From JAXGZG01 sp050952065 (GTDB lineage: Bacteria; Bacillota; Sulfobacillia; Fermentithermobacillales; Fermentithermobacillaceae), in NCBI GenBank assembly GCA_050952065.1, contig JBMNKF010000008.1, positions 74,787 to 138,786 of the forward strand: DNA of 64,000 nucleotides. Direction: 5' to 3'. Made by a program: the position numbers and the translations under genes. The notes under the pieces are model-generated. The model was not told the origin of the DNA, did no database searches, and saw only the letters and a program-made list of their open reading frames with translations. Shown one piece after another: positions 35,130-43,785 of this stretch; positions within the stretch are counted from its first letter, which is position 1; the number at the start of each line of letters is the position of its first letter.

Positions 35130-35146
35130 ACTAGAGGTGATCTTGA

Positions 35147-35944
35147 ATGGTCGAAGCCACGTTGTTTCTTGGCGGTGCGGGATTGGTAATGGGCGTGCTG
35201 TTGGGCGTGGCCGCCAAGAAGTTTAGGGTTGAAGAGGACCCAAGAATAGAGGCAGTTCTCGCGTGTCTGCCGGGAGCCAACTGCGGGGCGTGCGGATTTC
35301 CGGGCTGCTCGGGCCTTGCCATGGCGATCTGCGAGGGTAAGGCACCGGTCAACGCGTGTTCGGTCGGAGGGAATGCAGTGGCAGAGCGCATATCGGAGAT
35401 TCTGGGTACGACAGCCGAGGCCTTGGAGCCACAGGTAGCAGTAGTCCATTGCCAGGGAGCTTCAGAAGAAGTGGCAGCGTACAGAGGGATAAGAGACTGC
35501 GAGGCTTTGAACATGCTGGGTGGCAGCAAGTTGTGCCCCTACGGATGCCTTAGCTTGGGGTCTTGCGTGAGTGCGTGTCCTTTCGGGGCTATGAGCATGG
35601 GTGACAACGGTTTGCCTGTGGTCGATGTGACGAAATGTACCGGTTGCGGCATATGTGTTAAGACGTGCCCTCGGGGTGTAATAGACCTTGCCCCCTTCAA
35701 TCAAGAGGTAGACGTGCGTTGTCATTCTCACGACAGAGGGGCAACCGTGCGGAAGTACTGCAAGGCCGGGTGCATCGGCTGCGCCCTTTGCGTGAAGTCT
35801 TGCCCGGAGAAATGCAGATTCATGGAAGGGGGTACATTGGCCAAGATCGACTATGCGGCCTGTAAGAACTGCGGCGTCTGTGTGGCGAAGTGTCCGGTCA
35901 AGGCCATATCGAGGATGAGCAGAAAGGTCGACGCGGCTTTGTAG
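35147..35944 (+). CDS. rnfB: Rnf complex ferredoxin-accepting subunit B
   Basis: 265 residues. N-terminal membrane helix (TLFLGGAGLVMGVLLGVAA), then the Fe-S motif ANCGACGFPGCSG (about residues 44-56) with further Cys, and a run of ferredoxin-type motifs: CSVSACPFG-like CLSLGSCVSACPFG, CTGCGICVKTCPRG, CIGCALCVKSCPEKC and CKNCGVCVAKCPVK. These clusters carry electrons from reduced ferredoxin. ATG 35147 with GAGGTGA upstream. Last rnf gene before apbE. Confidence 0.95.
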   Translation: MVEATLFLGGAGLVMGVLLGVAAKKFRVEEDPRIEAVLACLPGANCGACGFPGCSGLAMAICEGKAPVNACSVGGNAVAERISEILGTTAEALEPQVAVVHCQGASEEVAAYRGIRDCEALNMLGGSKLCPYGCLSLGSCVSACPFGAMSMGDNGLPVVDVTKCTGCGICVKTCPRGVIDLAPFNQEVDVRCHSHDRGATVRKYCKAGCIGCALCVKSCPEKCRFMEGGTLAKIDYAACKNCGVCVAKCPVKAISRMSRKVDAAL

Positions 35945-35975
35945 GAGGAGTCTAGGTCTGGGGCACGAGACTACG

Positions 35976-36003
35976 TCCGCCGGATGCGTTTTGCTCCGGC
36001 GGA
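35976..36003 (+). other. hairpin between rnfB and apbE
   Basis: 8-bp stem TCCGCCGG / CCGGCGGA with a 12-nt loop, no U-tract after it. Probably an RNA-processing or stability element dividing the operon rather than a terminator. Confidence 0.45.
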
Positions 36004-36029
36004 TACGCTGTGTTCGGGGGGGTGGCGAA

Positions 36030-37076
36030 ATGGAGGCCTCCGACGGGGGCAGGTGGGCTGTTAACAGAAGCCGCCGGCGAATCCCGGCCCTGAGTGTTGT
36101 TCTCCTAGGGCTTCTGGCTCTGTCAGTCCTGGGTTACACGTTCTTATCGCGCCTTCGCCCTGTTGAGAAAGTGGCCTACGGCATAATGGACACTGATGTC
36201 TCCATCAAAGCATACGGCCGCAACGCGTCTTCGGCCATTGAGGCGGCCATCGGAGAGATGAGGAGACTTGACGGCCTTTTTAGCGCGTATGATCCCAACT
36301 CCGAGGTGTTTGCCATCAATATTAACGCGGGACAAAAGCCCGTCAAGGTTTCTCACGATACCCTTTACGTTGTGGAGAAGGCACTTGATTTTGCCAGCAT
36401 CACCCAGGGAGCCTTCGATCCTACTGTGTTGCCGGTCATGTCATTATGGGGTTTCGGACAAGAAACCATGAGGGTACCTAGCCCCCAAGAGATATCGCAA
36501 GCGTTGAGTCTGGTGGACTACACCAAGGTGCAAGTGGATCGCGAAAATAGTACGGTATACATCACTGAAAAGGGCATGGCCATAGATCTTGGAGGAATTG
36601 CCAAGGGCTACGCTGTGGACAAGATGGCAGAAGTCATGGTCAGCGCAGGTGTGAATTCGTTTCTCATAAACGCAGGCGGCAACGTGTATGCCGGGGGCCG
36701 GAAACCAGACAGGAGTAACTGGAGAGTCGCAGTGACAGATCCCAGAGATCCTGAGGAGTACCTGGGCATTATTCCGGCCAAAGACATGGCTGTCGTTGGT
36801 TCGGGAGATTACCAGCGATTCTTCACTGATAATGGGGTTCGCTACCATCACATCATAGACCCCAAGACGGGATATCCGGTTACGGGCATTCGTGGAACCG
36901 CCGTGTTCCTCCCTTCGTCAACCGATGCAGACGGGCTTTCAACGTCTCTCTTCATCCTCGGTCCTGAGGCAGGCGCCCTATTATTGTCGAAGTTTGAGGG
37001 GGCCGGGGCGATATATGTAATGGAAGACGGAAATATGGTTCTACAAGGTATTGTGGATGAATTCGAGTTCCAATAA
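36030..37076 (+). CDS. apbE: ApbE-family FAD:protein FMN transferase
   Basis: Covalently attaches FMN to Thr in S/D-G-A-T motifs of flavoproteins such as RnfD, RnfG and NqrB/C. About 348 residues: an N-terminal anchor (ALSVVLLGLLALSVLGYTFLSR) without lipobox Cys, then MDTDVSIKAYG, ITQGAFDPTVLPVMSLWGFG, AIDLGGIAKGYAVDKMAEVM, FLINAGGNVYAGG, and the late STDADGLSTSLFILG with metal-binding Asp. ATG 36030 has GGGGGTGG upstream. Its natural client in this operon is RnfD, since no rnfG is present. Confidence 0.93.
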   Translation: MEASDGGRWAVNRSRRRIPALSVVLLGLLALSVLGYTFLSRLRPVEKVAYGIMDTDVSIKAYGRNASSAIEAAIGEMRRLDGLFSAYDPNSEVFAININAGQKPVKVSHDTLYVVEKALDFASITQGAFDPTVLPVMSLWGFGQETMRVPSPQEISQALSLVDYTKVQVDRENSTVYITEKGMAIDLGGIAKGYAVDKMAEVMVSAGVNSFLINAGGNVYAGGRKPDRSNWRVAVTDPRDPEEYLGIIPAKDMAVVGSGDYQRFFTDNGVRYHHIIDPKTGYPVTGIRGTAVFLPSSTDADGLSTSLFILGPEAGALLLSKFEGAGAIYVMEDGNMVLQGIVDEFEFQ

Positions 37077-37156
37077 TATTGCAGTTAGGACGCTTTGTTA
37101 CACAAAAGACGATGGATAATGAAAGCGGATATTGGTATAATGTGGGAGGACGTCCT

Positions 37157-37402
37157 ATGAGAAGGCAAACCCGGACTTGGTTACTGATCATCGCTCTGTC
37201 TGCGGGGGCTATAGTAGGGAGCGTTGTGGGCGAAGCACTGTCGGGAGTAGCCCCTATTCTTTCTCAAGGCTTCACCGTCGGAGTGCAGCCGCCGTTTGTG
37301 CTGGACCTCAACGTAGTAACGTTTTCCCTGGGGTTTACCCTACACCTGAACCTGGCGGGCGCAATCGTGGTTTTGCTTCTGATCCTCCTTCTCGGACGGT
37401 GA
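37157..37402 (+). CDS. DUF4321-type small membrane protein
   Basis: 81 residues, two hydrophobic helices: WLLIIALSAGAIVGSVVGEAL and LHLNLAGAIVVLLLILLLGR, with a central FVLDLNVVTFSLGFTL. This size and sequence, immediately before maf-radC-mreB, matches the DUF4321 family of Clostridia. ATG 37157 follows GGAGGAC; the open frame upstream to 37079 looks non-coding. Function unknown. Confidence 0.82.
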   Translation: MRRQTRTWLLIIALSAGAIVGSVVGEALSGVAPILSQGFTVGVQPPFVLDLNVVTFSLGFTLHLNLAGAIVVLLLILLLGR

Positions 37403-37409
37403 GGCTCTA

Positions 37410-37991
37410 TTGAGGCTCATTTTGGCTTCTGAATCAGAGAGGCGAAGGGATCTTCTTCTGGCGGCGGGTTTGGTTCCCGAAGTTGTTCCGTCCAGCGTAG
37501 ACGAGACTTTCGACGGTGACTGGCGCGATCCTGCCGATATGGTCGTGGCTCTTGCTCGACGCAAGGTAAAGGCCGTCTCTTTGAATTACCCGGAAGACTA
37601 TGTCTTAGGCGCTGATACCGTAGTTAGTATCAGCGGTGAAATACTGGGAAAGCCCAGAGATACTCAAGAGGCTCGGGAGATGTTGAGTCTCCTCCAAGGA
37701 AAGACACATCAGGTCTACACAGGTGTTGCGCTGTACGATCCCAGGACCAAGAAGACGATTGCCGATTGGGATTGCACGTCGGTGACTTTTCGCCCTATGA
37801 ACGATTATGAAATCGCGTGGTATGTCTCAACCAGAGAGCCTATGGACAAGGCAGGGGCTTACGCCCTGCAGGGAATAGGGGCCTTCTTTGTCCAGAAGAT
37901 AGACGGAGACTACTCCAGCGTTATCGGTCTTCCGCTTCCCAAAGTGTACGAGCTTTTTAGGGATGCGGACGTAAACATAGGTGATTTCTGA
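37410..37991 (+). CDS. maf: Maf-family nucleotide pyrophosphatase
   Basis: 193 residues. Removes non-canonical or modified nucleoside triphosphates (dTTP/UTP pyrophosphatase activity in characterised homologues). Visible: LILASESERRRDLLLAAG, the catalytic Asp region YVLGADTVVSISGEILGKP, GKTHQVYTGVAL and DKAGAYALQGIGAFFVQKIDGDYSSVIGLPL. TTG 37410. Placed between DUF4321 and radC. Confidence 0.94.
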   Translation: MRLILASESERRRDLLLAAGLVPEVVPSSVDETFDGDWRDPADMVVALARRKVKAVSLNYPEDYVLGADTVVSISGEILGKPRDTQEAREMLSLLQGKTHQVYTGVALYDPRTKKTIADWDCTSVTFRPMNDYEIAWYVSTREPMDKAGAYALQGIGAFFVQKIDGDYSSVIGLPLPKVYELFRDADVNIGDF

Positions 37992-38057
37992 TGTTGACGT
38001 ATTCCGATCTACGGGTGCGGTAGCTGCGAAGGGCGCCCATAGAAGGAGGAGTCAAAC

Positions 38058-38774
38058 ATATCTTCAGAACGGTTGACCATTAGGGACTGGCCGCGAGAGG
38101 ACAGGCCCAGAGAGAGGATGGCCCGTCTTGGGCCAAGAGTGCTGTCTGACGCAGAAGTAGTTGCCATATTGTTGGGTACAGGGCGGTCCGGAGAGTCGGC
38201 GCTGCAGCTGGCCCAAAGGATAGTGTCTCTTAGCGAGAGTATGTTCGGGACGAGTCTTGGATTCTTGACTAACGCGTGTGATGAGGAAATCCGGGTCGTA
38301 TCAGGAATAGGCCCCGCCAAGGTGGCACGATTGAGGGCTGCCGCTGAGATCGCTAGAAGGCTTCGGCATGCCCAAGAGACAGGAGGCAAACCCGTCACTG
38401 TCAGGCAGGGCAAAGAAGTGTACGAGTATGTGCGCTCTAACGTAGAAGGATTGGACAGGGAACACTTTTGGATACTGACTCTAAACGCTAGGCATCAGAT
38501 CACCGGCATGGAGTTGATTTCCATTGGAAGCCTCGATGCTTCCATAGTGCATCCCCGAGAAATCTTCAGGAACTGCATTAAGAAGAGCGCTAAGGCCATT
38601 ATCTTGGTGCACAATCATCCTAGTGGTGATCCGACCCCTAGCGATGACGACATGGATGTAACGAGAAGGTTGGTTGAAGCAGGACACCTCCTGGGGATTC
38701 ATGTCTTGGACCATGTTGTAGTATCGGCGAGGTCATACATCAGTATCAGAGAGTTGTCTCCGGGTTTGTTCTGA
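38058..38774 (+). CDS. radC: RadC/JAMM-family DNA repair-associated protein
   Basis: About 238 residues. Helix-hairpin-helix VVSGIGPAKVARLRAA, then the JAMM metal-binding HNHPSGDPTPSDDD. Biochemical role unsettled in the literature. The conventional start would be TTG 38073, but AAGGAGGA (38043-38050) lies 7 bp before ATA 38058, which adds SSERL, matching the usual ERLTIRD N-terminus of RadC; an ATA start (or ATG misread) is therefore proposed. Confidence 0.9.
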   Translation: MSSERLTIRDWPREDRPRERMARLGPRVLSDAEVVAILLGTGRSGESALQLAQRIVSLSESMFGTSLGFLTNACDEEIRVVSGIGPAKVARLRAAAEIARRLRHAQETGGKPVTVRQGKEVYEYVRSNVEGLDREHFWILTLNARHQITGMELISIGSLDASIVHPREIFRNCIKKSAKAIILVHNHPSGDPTPSDDDMDVTRRLVEAGHLLGIHVLDHVVVSARSYISIRELSPGLF

Positions 38775-38811
38775 TGGGCGCCTATAGGTAGCAAGAAGGA
38801 GAGTGGGTACG

Positions 38812-39846
38812 GTGCAGTGGCTTTATAACTACCTCAGCAAAGATATTGGCATAGACCTGGGGACAGCAAACACGCTGGTTCATGTCAGGGGGAAAGGCGT
38901 TGTCCTGATGGAACCCTCCGTGGTAGCCATCAACGCCGATTCGAAAGAGGTTCTAGCGGTGGGCACCGAAGCCAAGCAGATGATCGGTCGGACTCCCGGC
39001 AACATCATCGCTGTTAGGCCTATGAAAGACGGGGTCATCGCGGATTTCGATATCACTCAGGCTATGATGAGGTACTTCATCAGAAAAGCCTACAGGCGCC
39101 GTATTCTCAAACCTTTCGTTCTGGTGGCGGTGCCTTCAGGTTGCACCGAAGTGGAAAGACGAGCGGTTATTGATGCCGCCGAATCGGCAGGTGCCAGAGA
39201 TGCCGAGACGGTTCCTGAGCCCATGGCAGCTGCCGTAGGTGCCGGATTGCCCGTTAACGAACCCACAGGCAACATGGTTGTGGATATCGGCGGCGGGACG
39301 TGTGAAGTTGCGGTCATATCCTTGGAGGGTATCGTGACTTCGAGTTCCATCAGGGTTGGCGGGGATGAGCTGGACGATGCGGTAGTGAGCTATGTAAAGA
39401 GAGCCTATAACCTTCTTATCGGCGAGCGTACGGCCGAGGAAGTCAAGGTGACCATAGGCTCGGCTTTTGAACTTGATGAGGAGAAGAGCGCCGAGATAAG
39501 AGGGCGCGATCTGGTAACGGGGCTTCCCAGAACAATAACCATAGATTCGCGCGAAATCCGAAAAGCCTTGTCGGAACCGGTTGGCGCCATTATCGATGCA
39601 ATAAAAGGTACTCTGGAGCGCACGCCTCCTGAGCTTGCGGCCGACATCATGGATCGCGGCATAGTCATGACGGGCGGAGGCTCATGCCTTAGAGGATTGG
39701 ATAAACTGGTCTCTCTGGAAACTGGAATGCCTGTACATATAGTAGACGAGCCCATGCGTGCCGTGGCCAAGGGTACAGGGATTATGCTTGAAGATCAAGC
39801 TATGCTCAGGAAAGTACTGGCTTCTTCCAGGCGAGCCAGACAATAA
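38812..39846 (+). CDS. mreB: rod shape-determining actin homologue MreB
   Basis: Cytoskeletal ATPase organising lateral wall synthesis. About 344 residues. Visible: KDIGIDLGTANTLV (phosphate 1), VVDIGGGTCEVAVISL (phosphate 2) and IVMTGGGSCLRGLD (adenosine). GTG 38812 is 10 bp after AAGGAG, giving MQWLYNYLSKDIG; GTG 38803 is too close to the ribosome site. First of the mreBCD-mrdA-minCDE-rodA series. Confidence 0.95.
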   Translation: MQWLYNYLSKDIGIDLGTANTLVHVRGKGVVLMEPSVVAINADSKEVLAVGTEAKQMIGRTPGNIIAVRPMKDGVIADFDITQAMMRYFIRKAYRRRILKPFVLVAVPSGCTEVERRAVIDAAESAGARDAETVPEPMAAAVGAGLPVNEPTGNMVVDIGGGTCEVAVISLEGIVTSSSIRVGGDELDDAVVSYVKRAYNLLIGERTAEEVKVTIGSAFELDEEKSAEIRGRDLVTGLPRTITIDSREIRKALSEPVGAIIDAIKGTLERTPPELAADIMDRGIVMTGGGSCLRGLDKLVSLETGMPVHIVDEPMRAVAKGTGIMLEDQAMLRKVLASSRRARQ

Positions 39847-39872
39847 GACTTTGTGGCTAAGGATGGGATAAC

Positions 39873-40685
39873 GTGAGGCGGCAGCTACCCTTCAGGAAGA
39901 CTATCACTTTGGTGATACTGGTAGCCGCCTCCGTTTCTGTACTCAACATTACGGGCAAGACCGCCGACGGGGATTCTTGGTGGACTTCTACGTTTTTTAG
40001 GTTGGTCAAGCCCCTGTACGAAGGTCTTGCTAGAGTTAGGGTAAAGTACGACACGTGGATCGCTATGACTGCCTCCAAGGAGATTCTCATGGAGGAGAAT
40101 CGACGGTTGTCCCGTCAGATGGAGACCTTGGAATACCTCCGTGCACTTGTGGCTGATCTACGTCAGGAAAACGCTCGTTTACGAGATCTTCTTGACTTCG
40201 CTCAAAACGCGCCCGCCGAGTATATGGTGGCTGAGATTGTTGGGCGAAATCCAACCAAGTGGTTTTCTACCATCGTCATTTCCCTAGGACAAGAAGACGG
40301 AGTTAAAGCTGATTCGCCTGTAGTGTCAAGCGGTGGGTTAGTGGGCCGTGTTTTGTCCGTGGACCGTCAGTTGTCAACAGTGCTGCTCATCACGGATGCT
40401 GAAAGCGGAGTTGGAGCGATTACTGAAAGTACCAGGGATTGCGGCGTTGTAATGGGTACAGGCGATCCTCAGAGTCTCATAATGCAGTTTTTCTCCAAGG
40501 ATGCCCAGGTTAGTCCCGGTGATAGAGTGCTTACTTCTGGCCTCGGCAGCAAGTTTCCAGCGGGTATTCTCATAGGCGAAGTAGTGTCAGTGTACGTTCC
40601 TAAACCAGGGCTGATCAAAGAGGCTCTAGTCAAACCGGTTTCCGACATGGAGCATCTCGAGGAAGTTATGGTGATGAAATGGTGA
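39873..40685 (+). CDS. mreC: rod shape-determining protein MreC
   Basis: 270 residues: N-terminal membrane helix (ITLVILVAASVSVLNITG), coiled coil (LMEENRRLSRQMETLEYLRALVADLRQENARLRDLL) and the two beta-barrel domains (VAEIVGRNPTKWFSTIVISLGQEDGVK, VVSSGGLVGRVLSVDRQLSTVLLITD). Links MreB to the peptidoglycan machinery. GTG 39873. Overlaps mreD by 7 bp. Confidence 0.94.
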   Translation: MRRQLPFRKTITLVILVAASVSVLNITGKTADGDSWWTSTFFRLVKPLYEGLARVRVKYDTWIAMTASKEILMEENRRLSRQMETLEYLRALVADLRQENARLRDLLDFAQNAPAEYMVAEIVGRNPTKWFSTIVISLGQEDGVKADSPVVSSGGLVGRVLSVDRQLSTVLLITDAESGVGAITESTRDCGVVMGTGDPQSLIMQFFSKDAQVSPGDRVLTSGLGSKFPAGILIGEVVSVYVPKPGLIKEALVKPVSDMEHLEEVMVMKW

Positions 40686-41212
40686 CTAGGCGAGAAGCTC
40701 TGACAGTCATACCGGGCTTGTTTTTCGTCCCATTGCTTAAGATCTTGGAGTTTGTGGTATTCCCCGGCCCTAAGAGCCCAGATCTTCTGATAGTGCTGGT
40801 CATATGCATTGGCATGACTTGCGACGTGTGGAATGCTCTTCCCACAGGTTTTCTGATTGGCCTCTTGGAGGACATTATTGGTTGGCGCATTCTCGGATTG
40901 AGAGCCATATCCCTGGCTTTGGCGGCAGGGGCGGCGGCCATAGGTGCCAGGGGCTTAAACCCTGATTCGCTCATCTCTAGGCTAACATTGTCGGCTGTGG
41001 CTTCCATAGTGGGTGATGCTGCGGCGTTTGGCGTGATTCGTTGGATGGGACTTCCCCTCAGTCCTTCGTTCTTCAAAGATGTCCTGTTCAACACGGTTAT
41101 CTGGTCTTTGGTCCTAGTAGTCCCAATTAACTGGGGATTAAGTAGCATAGCGAGATTCGGAGCGCGACTGTTCCCCTCGGAGGACTCCAGGGGGAGGGGG
41201 ATGTTGGCGTGA
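40679..41212 (+). CDS. mreD: rod shape-determining protein MreD
   Basis: 177-residue, about five-helix membrane protein between mreC and mrdA; PDLLIVLVICIGMTCDVWNALPTGFLIGLLEDIIG is the recognisable MreD region. The family is poorly conserved in sequence, so position supports the call. ATG 40679 overlaps the mreC stop and the gene ends overlapping the mrdA GTG. Confidence 0.9.
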   Translation: MVTRREALTVIPGLFFVPLLKILEFVVFPGPKSPDLLIVLVICIGMTCDVWNALPTGFLIGLLEDIIGWRILGLRAISLALAAGAAAIGARGLNPDSLISRLTLSAVASIVGDAAAFGVIRWMGLPLSPSFFKDVLFNTVIWSLVLVVPINWGLSSIARFGARLFPSEDSRGRGMLA

Positions 41213-43053
41213 GACGGTACCGGCGAAGAGACGATACTGCAGGGGGCCAACACCTCACCCGGGCGGAGCTCAAATCCAGGCGCGACCTCTCTGTGGTCCT
41301 GATCGGTCTGATTTTCATAACGTTGACAGGGCAGCTGGTCAACCTTCAAGTCGTGAGAGGTGACTACTACAGGCGGTTGTCCACAGAAAACCATGTGAGG
41401 ATCACCCCTATCCAGGCACCCCGCGGAGATATCGTGGCAAGAGGGGGAGAACTCTTAGTCACCTCTCGTACATCGTTTTCAGTCTACTACTGGTATCTCG
41501 ATCAGGAGAAGGCAGATGCCACGCTTCCGCGGCTTTGCCAGATCTTAGGCATTGACGAATCCGAGATGGAGGCAAAGGTAAAGAAATACTCAGGGAGATA
41601 CTTCGAGCCCATACCCATAGCAAGAGACATAGACCCCGAGACCCATACCGCCATTGTGGAGGATGCGCCCAATCTTCCGGGAGTGTTCATAGAACCTGAA
41701 CCCATTCGCTTTTATCCCGAAGGTGAGTTGGCTTCTACCGTGTTAGGATACGTCAGCGAGATAACAGCCGAGCAACTGGAAGATCCCGTCTGGGATGGCT
41801 ATAGCATGGGAGACACCATAGGACAGCAGGGTTTGGAAGCCTTTTACGAAGGGTATCTCAGGGGCAAAGACGGCGGTTACCAGGTGGAGGTCAATAATGT
41901 CGGACGTCCTACCGGAAACGTCGGGCCGGGCATAGAGCCTGAATCCGGCTACGATGTGCACCTGAACCTGGATGTGGGACTGCAGCGCGCCGCCGAAGAA
42001 GCTCTGCGGAAAGCCATAGAAGAGAGTGATTCGGCAAAAACCGGCGCGGCGGTAGTGCTAGATGTCAAGACAGGCGCCGTTCTGGCTATGGCGTCATGTC
42101 CTGGATTTGACGCTAACAGGCTAGTTACAGGCATAAGCCAACAGGACCTTAACGAGTACGTGAACACCGGAAAATGGAGATTCTCGAATCTGGCGACCAC
42201 AGGATTGTATCCTCCGGGATCCACGTTCAAGATTGTCACCGCGGTGGCCGCTCTTGCTGAAGGAAAGGTCACGGCAACTGAGACTTTTTACGATCCTGGC
42301 TACCATCCCAATGTGCCGTCCCTGCCTTGCCACCGGGCGGGTGGACACGGGTATGTGGACATGGTGGATGCTTTAGCAGTATCGTGTAACGTCTACTTTT
42401 ATGAAATGGGAAGGCGCTTGGGCGTTGACGCCTTAGCCAAATACGCAGAGGCTCTGGGCCTTGGCTCGAAGACCGGAATCGATCTTCCTAGCGAATACTA
42501 CGGCACTGTACCCAGCACCAAATGGAAGGCCGCTGCTTATGCAGAGGGACGGGTTGCCCAACCGGAGGTTCTGTACTCCGAACACATGATGGCTGCCATG
42601 GGGCAGGTCTTCCATCTGGATACGCCGATACAGATGGCTTCCGTCACTCAGGCTATAGCTAACGATGGTGTCAGGATGAGGCCGCGTTTGGCAAGCCACA
42701 TAACTGATTCTGCCGGCAATGTGGTGGCAGAGTTTCCTCCAGAAGTCATCTCGACCTTGGATGTGGACAAGAGCGTGTTCGATACGGTTAAACAGGGTAT
42801 GATGGAAGTCACGTCCCACAGTAAAGGGACTGCTTACTGGGCATTTTGGGACTTACCCTTTAGAATAGCAGGGAAAACAGGGACGGCAGAGAATCCACTG
42901 GGGAAGAGTCACGCTTGGTTTGTGGGATTCGGGCCGTATGAAGACCCCGAGATCGCCGTGGCGGTAGTCGTAGACCAGGGCGGATCGGGTTCGGCGGTAG
43001 CTGCGCCTGTAGCCAGGATGATTTTCGATGCTTACGGCGTAGAGCAGCGCTAG
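41209..43053 (+). CDS. mrdA: penicillin-binding protein 2 (elongation transpeptidase)
   Basis: Class-B PBP cross-linking peptidoglycan in elongation. 614 residues: an N-terminal anchor (DLSVVLIGLIFITLTGQLVNLQVV), a dimerisation domain with IQAPRGDIVARGGELL, then the transpeptidase with PGSTFK (Ser about 339), SCN (about 393) and KTGT (about 557). GTG 41209 overlaps the mreD stop. Partner is probably the RodA encoded at 44845. Confidence 0.95.
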   Translation: MRRYRRRDDTAGGQHLTRAELKSRRDLSVVLIGLIFITLTGQLVNLQVVRGDYYRRLSTENHVRITPIQAPRGDIVARGGELLVTSRTSFSVYYWYLDQEKADATLPRLCQILGIDESEMEAKVKKYSGRYFEPIPIARDIDPETHTAIVEDAPNLPGVFIEPEPIRFYPEGELASTVLGYVSEITAEQLEDPVWDGYSMGDTIGQQGLEAFYEGYLRGKDGGYQVEVNNVGRPTGNVGPGIEPESGYDVHLNLDVGLQRAAEEALRKAIEESDSAKTGAAVVLDVKTGAVLAMASCPGFDANRLVTGISQQDLNEYVNTGKWRFSNLATTGLYPPGSTFKIVTAVAALAEGKVTATETFYDPGYHPNVPSLPCHRAGGHGYVDMVDALAVSCNVYFYEMGRRLGVDALAKYAEALGLGSKTGIDLPSEYYGTVPSTKWKAAAYAEGRVAQPEVLYSEHMMAAMGQVFHLDTPIQMASVTQAIANDGVRMRPRLASHITDSAGNVVAEFPPEVISTLDVDKSVFDTVKQGMMEVTSHSKGTAYWAFWDLPFRIAGKTGTAENPLGKSHAWFVGFGPYEDPEIAVAVVVDQGGSGSAVAAPVARMIFDAYGVEQR

Positions 43054-43068
43054 GCGGGGGTGTGACTT

Positions 43069-43785
43069 TTGAGAGAAGGACAAGACGTTGTTTTCAGGGG
43101 AGTCAAAGACGGGCTTTATCTGACACTCAATGCCAATCAGGAGTTTTCTGTGCTCAAAGAGAAGCTTAAGGAGCATCTCAAACAAGCCGAGCACTTTTTT
43201 CACGGGTCTGATGTGACTCTTGATACGGGAGACGCCCAGCTGTCTTTGGAAGAGGTACTCGAGGTTCAGCACATACTGGCCTACCCTTATGGGCTCAGGC
43301 TCAAGAGGATAGTCCATGGAAGTCAGGTCGCGGACCGGTCTCAAGGGGAGGTCAATAAAGAGCCTCCGGCTTTGAGCGCCGGGCCGATTCGGAAAGAGAC
43401 GGGCTTAAGGCGGCCTGCTACCCAAAGCAATACTGATGCGACCCTCTTACATAGAGGCACTCTCAGGTCGGGTCAACGGATTGTCTATGATGGAAACGTT
43501 GTGATTCTGGGTGATGTGAACCCAGGAGCTGAGATACGCGCCTCAGGGGATATTGCTGTCCTGGGATCTTTGAGGGGACTGGCTCACGCCGGTGCAGACG
43601 GGGATACAGGCGTTTCGGTCGTGGCCTTTCGTCTTGCGCCCACGCAGCTGCGTATCGCCGACGTAATAGGACGCCCGCCCGAGGATAGCTTTTCAGATGC
43701 CAGAGAACCCGAGATAGCTAGACTTAGGGATGGGATCATTGTAGTTGAACCAATGGAGGGCACTCGATGGGAGGGAGAGCATTGA
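43069..43785 (+). CDS. minC: septum site-determining protein MinC
   Basis: FtsZ-inhibiting protein, 238 residues. N-terminal domain VVFRGVKDGLYLTLNANQEFSVLKEKLKEHL; a Pro/Arg/Thr linker about 100-128; C-terminal right-handed beta-helix HRGTLRSGQRIVYDGNVVILGDVNPGAEIRASGDIAVLGSLRG-type region, which is the MinD-binding part. TTG 43069. The stop overlaps the minD TTG. Confidence 0.94.
   Translation: MREGQDVVFRGVKDGLYLTLNANQEFSVLKEKLKEHLKQAEHFFHGSDVTLDTGDAQLSLEEVLEVQHILAYPYGLRLKRIVHGSQVADRSQGEVNKEPPALSAGPIRKETGLRRPATQSNTDATLLHRGTLRSGQRIVYDGNVVILGDVNPGAEIRASGDIAVLGSLRGLAHAGADGDTGVSVVAFRLAPTQLRIADVIGRPPEDSFSDAREPEIARLRDGIIVVEPMEGTRWEGEH

Noticed and set aside
40666..41394. 242-codon reverse frame opposite mreD/mrdA.
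   Set aside because: No recognisable protein features; fully covered by the overlapping mreCD-mrdA genes.
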